Of a stretch of DNA of 64,000 nucleotides, positions 56,134-64,000 are shown one piece after another (the first letter of the stretch is position 1; the number at the start of each line of letters is the position of its first letter). The stretch is from the NCBI RefSeq assembly GCF_004362515.1, contig NZ_SNXU01000001.1, positions 3,906,001 through 3,970,000 of the forward strand. The letters run 5' to 3'. Position numbers and translations under genes: made by a program. Under the pieces are notes generated by a model. That model saw only the letters and a list, made by a program, of their open reading frames with translations. It had not been told where the DNA came from and searched no databases. Origin of the DNA: Actinokineospora alba (GTDB lineage: Bacteria > Actinomycetota > Actinomycetes > Mycobacteriales > Pseudonocardiaceae).

Positions 56134-57370
56134 CCAGACCGCGCTGCTTGTCGGCGGCACTGACGAGCACCTGGACCGGGCCAAAGCGCTCGGCCTGACC
56201 GTCGTGCTGATCCAGCATCCCGACCACCTCAACCCACACCAGACCCGCCACGCTGACGCACTGCTGATGCTGGACTACACCGACTGGGAGACGGTGTGGC
56301 CGCTGGCCGAGGCCGCCCACAAAGTCTGGGGCTTCGCCGCGGTCCTCTCGCTCACCGAGGGCGGGTTGGAGACCGCGGCGAAGTTGAACGAGCACTTCGG
56401 CTTCCAGGCGAACAGCTATGAGGTCGTCCGCCGGATCCGCGACAAGGCCTGGATGCGCCGGGAACTCGCCGCACACGGCGGTCGACTCTCCACGGACTTC
56501 GGGCTGGCCACCGATCGGGGCTCCCTGGTCGAGTTCGGGGCTCGGGCCGGATACCCGTTCATCGTCAAACCCACCGACACCGCGGCCAGCTTCGGCCTGC
56601 TCAAGGTCGAGGACGCGGCGGATATCGACCGGGTCTGGCAGCGGATCGAGCAGTTGCTCGGCACCCGCACCGACCGGGGGCTGAAGCTGTTCGTCATCCG
56701 CGAGTTCCTCATGGAGGCCTACGTCGACGGGCCCGAGTTCAGCGTCGAGGCCTGCAGCTTCGCCGGTCGGCACGCCATTGTCACGGTCACCGAGAAGCTC
56801 CAGGACCAGACCAACTTCGTCGAGTTGGGCCACGCCCTGCCCGCGCGCCTGGACCCCGAGACCTACGACGAGGTGGTCGCGGCGACAGCGGAGTTCCTCG
56901 ACGTGATGGGGGTGACCGACGGTCCGACGCACACCGAGTTCAGGCTCGGAAGCCAGGGGCCGGTCGTCATCGAGTCGCACACCCGCAACGGCGGCGGCGG
57001 GCTCACCGACCTGGTCATCGGCGCCTACGGGATCGACCTGGTCGCCTACGGCGTCGGCTGGCCGCTCGGCCTCGTCGAGGAGTTGCCGGACCGGCCGAAG
57101 CCGACCGGCGCGGCGTGCACCCGTTTCGTGCTGCCCGAACCGGGCACGGTCACCGCGATCACCGGGGTCGACGAACTGAAGCGGCGCCCGGACGTGCTGG
57201 ACGTGAACGTGTCCGTCGCGCCCGGAGACACCATCCGCCCGCTGCGCGACAACTGGGACCGGGTCGCGTACCTCGCGGTGCGCGCCGACGACACCGACAG
57301 CGCGGTCGCGCTTTGCGAGCACCTGGTCGCCGAAGCGATCCGGATCGACGTGAGGACAGAGAGCGAATGA
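56123..57370 (+). CDS. ATP-grasp carboxylate-amine ligase (L-amino-acid-ligase-like)
   Basis: 415 aa from GTG 56123. ATP-grasp features: preATP domain TALLVGGTDEHLDRAKALGL with ALLMLDYTD; central AGYPFIVKPTDTAASFGLLK (nucleotide-binding lysine) and FLMEAYVDGPEFSVEACSFA; metal-binding THTEFRLGSQGPVVIESHTR with NGGGG. Resembles dipeptide-forming ligases (BacD/DdaF-type, carnosine-synthase-like), which join free amino acids through an acyl phosphate. It overlaps the upstream unknown gene, and the ATGA junction at 57367 couples it to the oxygenase. Substrates unknown. Confidence 0.88.
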   Translation: MPTSQTALLVGGTDEHLDRAKALGLTVVLIQHPDHLNPHQTRHADALLMLDYTDWETVWPLAEAAHKVWGFAAVLSLTEGGLETAAKLNEHFGFQANSYEVVRRIRDKAWMRRELAAHGGRLSTDFGLATDRGSLVEFGARAGYPFIVKPTDTAASFGLLKVEDAADIDRVWQRIEQLLGTRTDRGLKLFVIREFLMEAYVDGPEFSVEACSFAGRHAIVTVTEKLQDQTNFVELGHALPARLDPETYDEVVAATAEFLDVMGVTDGPTHTEFRLGSQGPVVIESHTRNGGGGLTDLVIGAYGIDLVAYGVGWPLGLVEELPDRPKPTGAACTRFVLPEPGTVTAITGVDELKRRPDVLDVNVSVAPGDTIRPLRDNWDRVAYLAVRADDTDSAVALCEHLVAEAIRIDVRTESE

Positions 57371-58137
57371 ACGTCATCGACAACGTCATCTCCTACGCGG
57401 GCCACGCGGGCGACACCGAGGCCTTCGAAGCCGAATACCGCAATATTCTGGACAAGTACGGATTCGTGCACGCCGTCGACCTTCCGGACAGCTTCGACCA
57501 CGCCTCGTTCCTCGCCCGGTTCGGCGCGTTCTACCCAGGTCCATCCGGGAAGCTGATCGATGACATCGTCCCGGAAACCGGGATGGACGACGTCTACTAC
57601 GGGTCCAACAAGCGGTCGCTGCTGCCGCACACCGAGGGCTACGAGTTCCCGGGACTCCCGCCGCGCTATCTCGCCCTCTGGTGCGTGACTCCGCCGACCG
57701 GTGCGGGTGGCGAGACCACTCTCTTCGACGCCCGCCCGGTGACCGACCGCATGTCCGCCGCGGCGCGAAGTCACCTTGAGGAGAGCCGGTTCGACTGGGT
57801 CGCCAGCGAAGGGCTGCGCCGGATCGGGCTGGGCCAGCGAGCCACCCACCCGATGCTGGAGACCGTCGAGGGGATCGAACTGCTTCGGTTCTCCTGCAAC
57901 AACTTGGTGCTGAAGCAGCCGGACGAGGTCGTGGCGTCGTTCCGGGCCCAGATCATGCGGGAGTGGGACGGCGGGCACCACCGGGTCAGCTATGTGCGCA
58001 ACGACCTCGTGCAGTTCGACAACTGGCGGGTCCTGCACTCGCGCAACGCGTTCTCCGACCCCAAACGGCACCTCAAGCGCATTCAGATCAGGCACCGGAC
58101 GGACCTCAGGTCGTGTCCGGCCCCGGCTCAGGGATAG
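57367..58137 (+). CDS. TauD/SyrP-like Fe(II)/2-oxoglutarate oxygenase
   Basis: 256 aa from ATG 57367. Metal-binding His88-x-Glu90 in SLLPHTEGYEFPGLPPRYLA, distal His224 in NWRVLHSRNAF, and Arg in RIQIRHR for 2-oxoglutarate. GAGGETTLFDAR is typical of the TauD/clavaminate-synthase-like group. The HxE instead of HxD motif occurs in amino-acid and peptidyl hydroxylases such as AsnO. Likely hydroxylates or desaturates a building block or the ligated product. Confidence 0.87.
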   Translation: MNVIDNVISYAGHAGDTEAFEAEYRNILDKYGFVHAVDLPDSFDHASFLARFGAFYPGPSGKLIDDIVPETGMDDVYYGSNKRSLLPHTEGYEFPGLPPRYLALWCVTPPTGAGGETTLFDARPVTDRMSAAARSHLEESRFDWVASEGLRRIGLGQRATHPMLETVEGIELLRFSCNNLVLKQPDEVVASFRAQIMREWDGGHHRVSYVRNDLVQFDNWRVLHSRNAFSDPKRHLKRIQIRHRTDLRSCPAPAQG

Positions 58138-58147
58138 GTGAAACGGA

Positions 58148-59053
58148 ATGAACAGCAAGAAGCTCGAATCGGCACTGGACGAGATCGCGCACCTCAAGTC
58201 GCAGTACGTCGCGAACCGTTCGGCCTTCGTCAGCGGGGCCACGATGGTCGACCTGCTGGGTGCCCTTGGCGCGACGGAATCGGATTTCGCGCGGCTGAGC
58301 TCGATCAGCGACCGGCTGCCCATGGACCCGACGCTGCCCTTCCGGCTCACCAGGAGCGGCCGCTACTGCTACAGCCCGGCCAAGTCGCGGGTTTACCGCG
58401 GGGAGTTCCAGCCCTTCATCCTGACCGCGGCCGAGAACTTCGTCCGCCACGACTCCGGCATGGTCCGGCGATTCGCGGAGACCGACGGCGATCTGCAGTC
58501 GAACTCCGTCCTGCACGCGCTCCTCGTCTTCAACCACCTCATCTTCGGCGGGGTCGAGACGGCGCCGCGCCCGAACCTCGACTACGACCGCGACGAGTGG
58601 ATCTCCACGCTGTTCCACGTCCGGACGATCACCACCCCCGATCTTGTCGGCGAGCCCGCTCTGGAAGGCGTGCACAGCGACGGCGCTGACCACACGATGA
58701 CGACGTTCATCGGCGGTGACAACCTGGCCGACGACAGCGCCGTCACGTTCCTCCACGACATCAGGGAGAAGAACGGGACCCGAGCCGACAGCGTCGATCC
58801 CGCACTGACCCTGGGCGCCCACCAGCACAAGGAGTTCCTCGACACCCTGCTGGTCGTCGACAACGAGCGCAAGCACAGCCTGTCGCCGGTCGTGGCCCGC
58901 GATCCGCGGCGGGAGGCCACCCGGGACATGCTGATCTTCTTCACCCGCAAGCCGGTGACTGTCGACCACGTCTCACACCCCTTCGATTCCCTCGCGGCCC
59001 ACATCGAGTTGCCGATGGAGCTCGACCTCCCCGAAGCTCGGAGCGAGCGATGA
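58148..59053 (+). CDS. PF10014-type 2-oxoglutarate/Fe(II) amino-acid dioxygenase (IDO-like)
   Basis: 301 aa from ATG 58148. The double-stranded beta-helix iron site reads ALEGVHSDGADHTMTTFIGG with His176-x-Asp178 and distal His243 in DNERKHSLSPV; an Arg about 14 residues on can bind 2-oxoglutarate. This G-V-H-S/Q-D-G pattern is that of the L-isoleucine 4-hydroxylase family, which acts on free aliphatic amino acids. Its last 4 nt overlap the desaturase start (ATGA). It probably makes a hydroxylated amino acid for one of the ligases. Confidence 0.82.
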   Translation: MNSKKLESALDEIAHLKSQYVANRSAFVSGATMVDLLGALGATESDFARLSSISDRLPMDPTLPFRLTRSGRYCYSPAKSRVYRGEFQPFILTAAENFVRHDSGMVRRFAETDGDLQSNSVLHALLVFNHLIFGGVETAPRPNLDYDRDEWISTLFHVRTITTPDLVGEPALEGVHSDGADHTMTTFIGGDNLADDSAVTFLHDIREKNGTRADSVDPALTLGAHQHKEFLDTLLVVDNERKHSLSPVVARDPRREATRDMLIFFTRKPVTVDHVSHPFDSLAAHIELPMELDLPEARSER

Positions 59054-59973
59054 CGACGACCGAAGCGCGAGGCGGTCTGGACAAGGCACTGCTGAGCAGC
59101 CTGGCCAAAGCGGTCCGTGGGCGGGTGGCGGCCTACGTCGTCGTGATCGTCGCGGCCTTCGTCGGCGGCGGCATGGCGGTGGCGCTGGTCGGCGGTGCCG
59201 TCGTGACGGTCGCGGTGGCCGTGGTGCTCGGGTTCGTCATGTCGGGCTTCATCAACGCCGCCCACGACTGCGTGCACAGCTCACACCTGCGGTCCAAGCG
59301 GGCCAACCGGATCATGGGAGCCGCGTGGTGCACGCCGCTTCTCCTCAACTTCACCAACTACCGGTACGACCACCTGGTGCACCACCGGTTCACCGGCGTG
59401 CCGGGAGACACCGAACGCCCGAAGCAGTTCCACACGCTTCGTTCCTATCTGTACTCGCTGTCCGCGATCGCATACTGGCGCTACAACGCCAGGACGATCG
59501 CCAGGACCTGGCGCAACGAGTTCCCGGCCAGTGTCAACAAGGACGACCGGCGACGGGATTCGCGGGCGGACAACGTGGCGATCTGCGCCTGGCTCGTGCT
59601 CGCCGTCGTCCTCACCTGGTTCGCTCCCCACGTTCTCCTTGCTGTCTATTGGCTTCCGCTCCTGATCTCGGCGGTCGTCATGCGGATCACCGGCCTACCT
59701 GAGCACTACGGCCTGTGGGGCGTCCCGGAGATCGAACGCAACACCCGGACAGTTCGCTCGAACGCGCTGTTCCGACTCGTCCTGTGGAACGGGAACTACC
59801 ACGCCGAGCACCACCGGTATCCGGCTGTCGCGACGTTGAACCTTCACCGCCTGCACAAGGCGATGCCCGAACCGCATCCCATCCAGTCCGACTCCTACCT
59901 CGGATTCCACATCGGACTTGTCAAGAGCCTCAACGTGACCAGACGGGCTCCCGCCGAACCAGACCAGTCGTAG
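59050..59973 (+). CDS. Membrane di-iron desaturase/hydroxylase
   Basis: 307 aa. TM segments VAAYVVVIVAAFVGGGMAVA, VVTVAVAVVLGFVMSGFINA, AICAWLVLAVVLTWFAPHVL. Histidine boxes NAAHDCVHSSHLRSK, YDHLVHHRFTGVPGDT and NGNYHAEHHRYPAVATLNLH. It belongs to the fatty-acid desaturase/hydroxylase superfamily, but as part of this peptide cluster it may act on a lipid or amino-acid side chain. The third iron-dependent oxidase of the operon. The next gene starts 18 nt on. Confidence 0.88.
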   Translation: MTTTEARGGLDKALLSSLAKAVRGRVAAYVVVIVAAFVGGGMAVALVGGAVVTVAVAVVLGFVMSGFINAAHDCVHSSHLRSKRANRIMGAAWCTPLLLNFTNYRYDHLVHHRFTGVPGDTERPKQFHTLRSYLYSLSAIAYWRYNARTIARTWRNEFPASVNKDDRRRDSRADNVAICAWLVLAVVLTWFAPHVLLAVYWLPLLISAVVMRITGLPEHYGLWGVPEIERNTRTVRSNALFRLVLWNGNYHAEHHRYPAVATLNLHRLHKAMPEPHPIQSDSYLGFHIGLVKSLNVTRRAPAEPDQS

Positions 59974-59991
59974 TGAGTGGAGGAAACCACG

Positions 59992-60414
59992 ATGATCGAC
60001 CAAGCCGAACCGGCCACGGCGAACCGCACCTGGCGTGACGGCCAGTGCCACTGCGGCGGAGTGAAGTTCTCCGTTCTGCTCAGCTACAACCTGACGGTCA
60101 CCCAGTGCAATTGCGGGATTTGCTACATGTCCGGCCATCAGGAGCTGATGATCCCGGAGGAACGGTTCCAACTGCACCAGGGCCAGGAGTTCCTCAAGCC
60201 CTACCGCTTCGGCAACCGTATCGCCGACCACACGTTCTGCTCGGTGTGCGGAATCATGCCCTTCTATCGGCCTCGGTCACACCCGACCGGCTTCTTCAGT
60301 GTCAACGCCCGGTGTCTCGACCTGGGCTTCGCGGAGAACGTCGAGTACGTCGATTTCGACGGCAAGAACTGGGAAGCCAGCATCGCCGCGGGCCTGCACA
60401 AGATCACTGAATGA
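59992..60414 (+). CDS. GFA-family zinc protein (glutathione-dependent formaldehyde-activating fold)
   Basis: 140 aa from ATG 59992 (GGAGGAAACCACG). Zinc cysteines in GQCHCGGVKFSV, TQCNCGICYMSGHQEL and FCSVCGIMPFYRP; YRFGNRIADHTFCSVCG is the GFA signature. Such proteins bind thiols; a role with formaldehyde released by an oxidative demethylation step, or as a carrier-like thiol lyase, is possible. Unusual in a peptide cluster. Confidence 0.85.
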   Translation: MIDQAEPATANRTWRDGQCHCGGVKFSVLLSYNLTVTQCNCGICYMSGHQELMIPEERFQLHQGQEFLKPYRFGNRIADHTFCSVCGIMPFYRPRSHPTGFFSVNARCLDLGFAENVEYVDFDGKNWEASIAAGLHKITE

Positions 60415-60449
60415 CGACCCGTCACATCCAACGAGGGGCAACGCTGTCA

Positions 60450-61760
60450 ATGTCTCGAATCATCCTGATCAACCTGTGGGCGGACTATCCCGACACGGCG
60501 GAGCAGCCTGCTGTCGTGCCTGGTCTGCGACTGCTGTGGCTCGCCGAGGCCGGCGACACGGTTGTCGTTCCCTGTGCGGTCGAAGACGACTTCCGGCAGT
60601 ACCTCTGCGACACGCTGGGACTCGAGCCCGACTCGCTGCGCGTCCTGGCGTGGGACGGGTTCCTCACCGATGAGGCCGTGGTGTCGGAGGAGTTCGTCAG
60701 TCGACTGCGAACGGTCCTCGGCGACGGCGTGAGCTGGGAACTCGTGCCGTGCCTCGCCACCGCGGGCACCGCCGAACTGGCCGGGCTGCTGGACGTCGCC
60801 TACCCCTGCCGGGATTTCGCCGCACAACGTGGCCCGGAGCTGCTCAACCGCAAGTCCCACTTCCGACGTCTGGCCGCGGGCGCGGGTGTGCCGTTGCCCG
60901 CGGGCGCCGTCGTCAGCTCGCCCGAGGCCCTCGCCCGGGCCATCCCGAGGCTCATCGAGCGCACCGGCACCGTGATCATCAAGCAGGACAACGCCGGTGG
61001 CGGCAACGGGAACATCGCGGTCACGACCGGCACGGTCGGTCCGCTGGCGGGCGTGCGGGAAGTGCGGGCGCTCGGGGACGACGTCGACGGACTGGCCAGG
61101 TCGATCTGGGCCGAGACGACCTACGAGTCGAGCCATGTCCTCACTGTGGAGAGCTATCACCCCGCGGAGCGGATGTTCTACTTCGAGTACCTGATCGGCG
61201 AGGACGCGATCCCGGTGTTCCTCAACTCGGGAACGGTCCAGCTCGCGCCGAAGTCCGACCCGGAAGCCACGTCCCTGGCCTGGGTCGGGCTGGAGCTCCC
61301 CGCCGACGTGCCCGCCTTCACGCTGGCCAGTGCGCTCACGTGGTCGATGCGGTTCGCGATGGCGGCCGCACAGCTCGGATACCGCGGCTACATCAATATC
61401 GACGCGCTCCAAGCCGAGACCGGCGAACTGATCTTCAACGAGTCGAACGCACGCTGGGGCGGTGGTTTGGCGCTGCACGCGGTCGGCGAGCGCCTGCTCG
61501 GCCCGCGATACGCCGACACGCACTTCGTGCGCAATCTGCGAGACGTGAACCCGGTCCCACTCAACGATTTGCTCAAGGTGCTCGGTGACAACGACCTCCT
61601 CTTCAGCAGGCAAGCGCACGAAGGTGTGGTGGTCCTGGCCGCCGATCCCGCGCTCGTCGAGCCCGCGGAGTGCCTCATCATCGGACCGTCACAGGAGCGC
61701 AACCACGCGCTCGAAGCGGCGTTCCGAGACGTCGTAAGCGGGCTGTCGGCGTGCGGGTGA
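60450..61760 (+). CDS. PGM1-like ATP-grasp peptide ligase
   Basis: 436 aa from ATG 60450 (GAGGGG upstream; an in-frame ATG at 60411 overlaps the GFA stop). preATP-grasp domain RIILINLWADYPDTAEQPAV and VPCAVEDDFRQYLCDTLGL; ATP-grasp with GTVIIKQDNAGGGNGNIAV, ERMFYFEYLIGEDAIPVFLN, IFNESNARWGGGLALHAVGE and a C-terminal domain (LLKVLGDNDLLFSRQ then EGVVVLAADPALV). The pattern fits the pheganomycin/resorcinomycin ligase family (PGM1), which attaches an unusual amino acid to a peptide or amino acid. Overlaps the aminotransferase gene (GTGA). Confidence 0.82.
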   Translation: MSRIILINLWADYPDTAEQPAVVPGLRLLWLAEAGDTVVVPCAVEDDFRQYLCDTLGLEPDSLRVLAWDGFLTDEAVVSEEFVSRLRTVLGDGVSWELVPCLATAGTAELAGLLDVAYPCRDFAAQRGPELLNRKSHFRRLAAGAGVPLPAGAVVSSPEALARAIPRLIERTGTVIIKQDNAGGGNGNIAVTTGTVGPLAGVREVRALGDDVDGLARSIWAETTYESSHVLTVESYHPAERMFYFEYLIGEDAIPVFLNSGTVQLAPKSDPEATSLAWVGLELPADVPAFTLASALTWSMRFAMAAAQLGYRGYINIDALQAETGELIFNESNARWGGGLALHAVGERLLGPRYADTHFVRNLRDVNPVPLNDLLKVLGDNDLLFSRQAHEGVVVLAADPALVEPAECLIIGPSQERNHALEAAFRDVVSGLSACG

Positions 61761-62938
61761 GCACGCTGCTGCCCGACTTCGGCGCGGTGAGCGCGGAGTC
61801 GCTGTGGGCGGCCGGCCATCTCAAGTGGACAGTCGATGGTCCGGGGCTGCTGGGGGCGGGCGCCGCCGAGATGGACTTCGGCACCGCGGCGCCGGTCGCG
61901 ACGGCGATCAAGGCCGCGGTGGACGACGGCCTGCTCGGCTACCTGCCGCCCGCGTTGACGAGCGAGCTCGCCGCCGCCTGCGCCGCGTGGCAGCGGGACA
62001 GCTACGGGTGGGACGTGGAGGCCGGGGACGTCCACCCGGTGCCCGATGTCGTTCGGGCGCTGCACATCGCGATCGAGCACTTCTCCCGGCCAGGGTCGCC
62101 GGTGATCGTCCCGGTGCCTGCCTACACACCGTTTCTGACTCTCCCCGAACTGTTGGGACGGCGGGTCATCCAAGTCGAGTTGACCCTGTCCGCGGGCCGC
62201 TACCGCTACGACCTCGACGCACTGGACCGAGCCTTCACCGCGGGCGGGCACCTGCTGCTGCTTTGCAACCCCCACAACCCCGTGGGAAGGGTCATGCGGG
62301 CCGACGAACTCGCCGCCATCAGCCGGGTCGTCACCCACCACGGTGGCCGGGTGTTCGCCGACGAGATCCACGCGCCGCTGGTCTACAGCGGCAACCGCCA
62401 TGTCCCGTACGCCTCGGTGTCAGGAGCCGCCGCGGACCATGCGATCACCGCCACGTCGGCGTCGAAGGCCTGGAACGTGGCCGGTCTGAAGTGTGCCCAG
62501 GTGGTGCTCAGCAACGATGCCGACCGGGAACGGTGGGGCCGGTTGGGGCGACTCGCCACCGATGGGACGTCGACGCTGGGCGCGGTCGCGACCGTCGCGG
62601 CGTACCGGCACGGCAGGCCTTGGCTCGAGGCGGTGCTCACCTATCTCGACCGGAACAGGTCGCTGCTGGGGCAACTCCTCGGCGAGCACCTGCCGTCCGC
62701 ACGGTATCTGCCGCCCGAAGGGACCTACCTGGCCTGGCTGGACCTTCGCGGGCTGTTGCCGAGCCCGGTCAGGGCAGCGAACTTGATCGCGGAAGCGGCG
62801 GGGTTGTCTGTGGTCGACGGCGCGGACTGCGGCATACCGGGTCGAGGGTTTGTCCGGATGAACTTCGCGACGACGGACGAACTGCTCTCCCGCATGGTGC
62901 GGGTACTCGCGGACGCGCTCACCGGGCGGTCGCTTTGA
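61757..62938 (+). CDS. MalY/PatB-type PLP enzyme (aminotransferase or C-S lyase)
   Basis: 393 aa from GTG 61757 in the GTGA overlap (GTG 61751 is alternative). Fold type I: VIVPVPAYTPFLTLPELLGR, CNPHNPVGRVMRADELAAIS, FADEIHAPLVYSGNRHVPYA, Schiff-base Lys237 in TSASKAWNVAGLKCAQVVLS, ending FVRMNFATT. The C-S lyase family MalY/PatB has this set, but members in clusters also serve as aminotransferases that make nonproteinogenic amino acids. Probably supplies or trims a building block of the peptide. Confidence 0.88.
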   Translation: MSTLLPDFGAVSAESLWAAGHLKWTVDGPGLLGAGAAEMDFGTAAPVATAIKAAVDDGLLGYLPPALTSELAAACAAWQRDSYGWDVEAGDVHPVPDVVRALHIAIEHFSRPGSPVIVPVPAYTPFLTLPELLGRRVIQVELTLSAGRYRYDLDALDRAFTAGGHLLLLCNPHNPVGRVMRADELAAISRVVTHHGGRVFADEIHAPLVYSGNRHVPYASVSGAAADHAITATSASKAWNVAGLKCAQVVLSNDADRERWGRLGRLATDGTSTLGAVATVAAYRHGRPWLEAVLTYLDRNRSLLGQLLGEHLPSARYLPPEGTYLAWLDLRGLLPSPVRAANLIAEAAGLSVVDGADCGIPGRGFVRMNFATTDELLSRMVRVLADALTGRSL

Positions 62939-64000
62939 CGACCAGGGTGACCGCGGAGATCGTTCCGCCCCCGTTCTCGGTCGCCTCTCGCGGCTTTCAG
63001 ACATGGGCGGCGACCGCGGCGGCGATCCGCGTCCCGGGTGCGATGACGCCGCTCGCGCTGGTCTTCCTCGTCCGCGAGCAGCCGGACGGATACCAACTCG
63101 GCGCGATCCTGGCCGGGATCTTCGTGCTCGGCGAGATGATCGGGGCCGCGCTGTCCGCGATCGGGGCCGACTCCCCGCGGTCCCGTCACCAACTGCCCGG
63201 CGGCCTGCTCGTCGGCGCGACCGCGCTCATAGTGCTCGGCGTGGCGGGCCAAGCGCCCATGGTGGTCCTGGCGCTGCTCGCGTTCGTGGCCGGGCTGGCG
63301 CCCGCCAACGCGCCCGGTTCACTGCAGGCCATCCTGGTGGAACGCTGCCAGGAGAACGACGTCGCCCGCGCCCTCGCCGCGGCACGGGTGCACGGGACCA
63401 TCGTCTTCTCAGTCGCGCCCGCGCTGGTCGGCTTCCTCGCATTGCAGGTGGCCGCGGGCGCGCCGCTGGTCGTGGCGGGCGCGATGATGGCGGCGGGCGC
63501 CGGGGCGGTGGTGTTCATGCCGTCGGCGAAGCCCTCGACCCGAGGCCCGGGCGGCGCTCCGGCCATGGCCCGCACCCTGGCGGGCGCCTGGCCCATCTAT
63601 GTGACCGCCGCGGCCGTGTACTTCCTCATGGCGCTCGCCGAACTCGAACTGGTCGCGCTCCTGCACCAGCGCGACATCGCCGTCGGCTGGGCGGGTCCGC
63701 TGCTCGTCGGCTTCTCGCTGGTGGGCGCGCTGGGCGCGGTCGGATATGGCAGGCGGAGCTGGCCCGGCAGCTACCGCGTGCAGTGCCTGTGGTTCACGCT
63801 CGTCATGAGCGCGGGCCTGGTGGCGGCGGCGGTGACTCCGCACGTCCTGGGCGTGGGGGCGGGCCTGCTGGTCGCGGGCGGTGCCATGTCGTGCCTTGTG
63901 TTGGCGCGCAACTTGTCGCTGCGTGAAGTGCTGCCGGACTACGCGCACAGAGCGGGATTCTCGTTGATCTACGCCGCTTCCTGCCTCGGCTACAGCGTCA
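62935..64000 (+). CDS. MFS exporter, cut by the right edge
   Basis: Open from TTG 62935 (overlapping the previous stop as TTGA; GTG 62947 is alternative) to the window end, 355 codons visible. About ten hydrophobic segments are seen: IRVPGAMTPLALVFLV, QLGAILAGIFVLGEMIGAAL, LLVGATALIVLGVAGQAPMV, VLALLAFVAGLAPANAP and so on to FSLIYAASCLGYS. Major-facilitator layout with an N-half/C-half break near residue 200. As the last visible gene of the peptide operon it likely exports the product and gives self-protection. Confidence 0.82.
   Translation, partial: MTTRVTAEIVPPPFSVASRGFQTWAATAAAIRVPGAMTPLALVFLVREQPDGYQLGAILAGIFVLGEMIGAALSAIGADSPRSRHQLPGGLLVGATALIVLGVAGQAPMVVLALLAFVAGLAPANAPGSLQAILVERCQENDVARALAAARVHGTIVFSVAPALVGFLALQVAAGAPLVVAGAMMAAGAGAVVFMPSAKPSTRGPGGAPAMARTLAGAWPIYVTAAAVYFLMALAELELVALLHQRDIAVGWAGPLLVGFSLVGALGAVGYGRRSWPGSYRVQCLWFTLVMSAGLVAAAVTPHVLGVGAGLLVAGGAMSCLVLARNLSLREVLPDYAHRAGFSLIYAASCLGYSV

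Overview
The window is high-GC DNA (roughly 70%, lower in the first ~0.9 kb) with many GTG starts, ATGA/GTGA gene overlaps and actinobacterial families: an AICE-type integrative element, a TIGR03086-type mycothiol-enzyme relative, a PGM1-like peptide ligase and MoxR/DUF58/transglutaminase genes. It suggests an actinomycete of the Pseudonocardiaceae type; the genus cannot be fixed from sequence alone.

1-8290: right-hand part of an eroded integrative element. It ends at a 50-bp copy of the 3' half of a CAT-anticodon tRNA (8241-8290), the expected att duplication. Three conserved element genes (1714-2122, 2847-3286, 3283-3763) each carry a single-base indel and the XRE regulator looks truncated. 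Two cargo items are intact: a pentapeptide-repeat membrane protein (cut by the left edge) and a Trypco2 / trypsin-like protease-P-loop NTPase-TPR pair resembling bacterial conflict (immune) systems. 8407-16655: chromosomal backbone with a methyltransferase, a complete fructose PTS operon (DeoR regulator, FruK, EIIA, EIIBC, HPr, EI), exonuclease III and a secreted protein. 16798-20255: small membrane proteins, a peptidoglycan-binding-domain protein, a CobW GTPase and a 45-aa exported peptide.

20381-26946: surface protein - MoxR ATPase - DUF58 - transglutaminase-fold operon, with a partial tandem duplication of the DUF58 3' end; a Ser/Thr kinase and a subtilase run towards it. 38166-30434 (minus): an eight-gene operon coding for a surface protein, a branched-chain-amino-acid-type ABC importer, a small membrane protein and an M15 peptidase lipoprotein. 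38462-50932: single genes and short operons (OsmC, VOC, YCF48-like, SGNH hydrolase, flavin monooxygenase, TetR, AraC, DAO oxidoreductase, a second exonuclease III, a GlcD-type oxidase with a TPP enzyme). 51353-54289: membrane desaturase with its ferredoxin reductase and a divergent TetR gene, with a perfect palindrome between them.

54314-64000 (continues past the right edge): a probably undescribed peptide biosynthetic cluster. A TrmB/LuxR-type regulator diverges from a 56-aa peptide with a Sec signal, followed by an unknown protein, an L-amino-acid-ligase-like ATP-grasp enzyme, two different Fe(II)/2-oxoglutarate oxygenases, a membrane di-iron desaturase/hydroxylase, a GFA-fold zinc protein, a PGM1-like ATP-grasp peptide ligase, a MalY/PatB-type PLP enzyme and an MFS exporter. 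Most junctions overlap or nearly do, so the genes are probably one transcript. The simplest reading is synthesis and export of a small modified peptide made by ATP-grasp ligases, controlled by the divergent regulator and possibly by the exported peptide.
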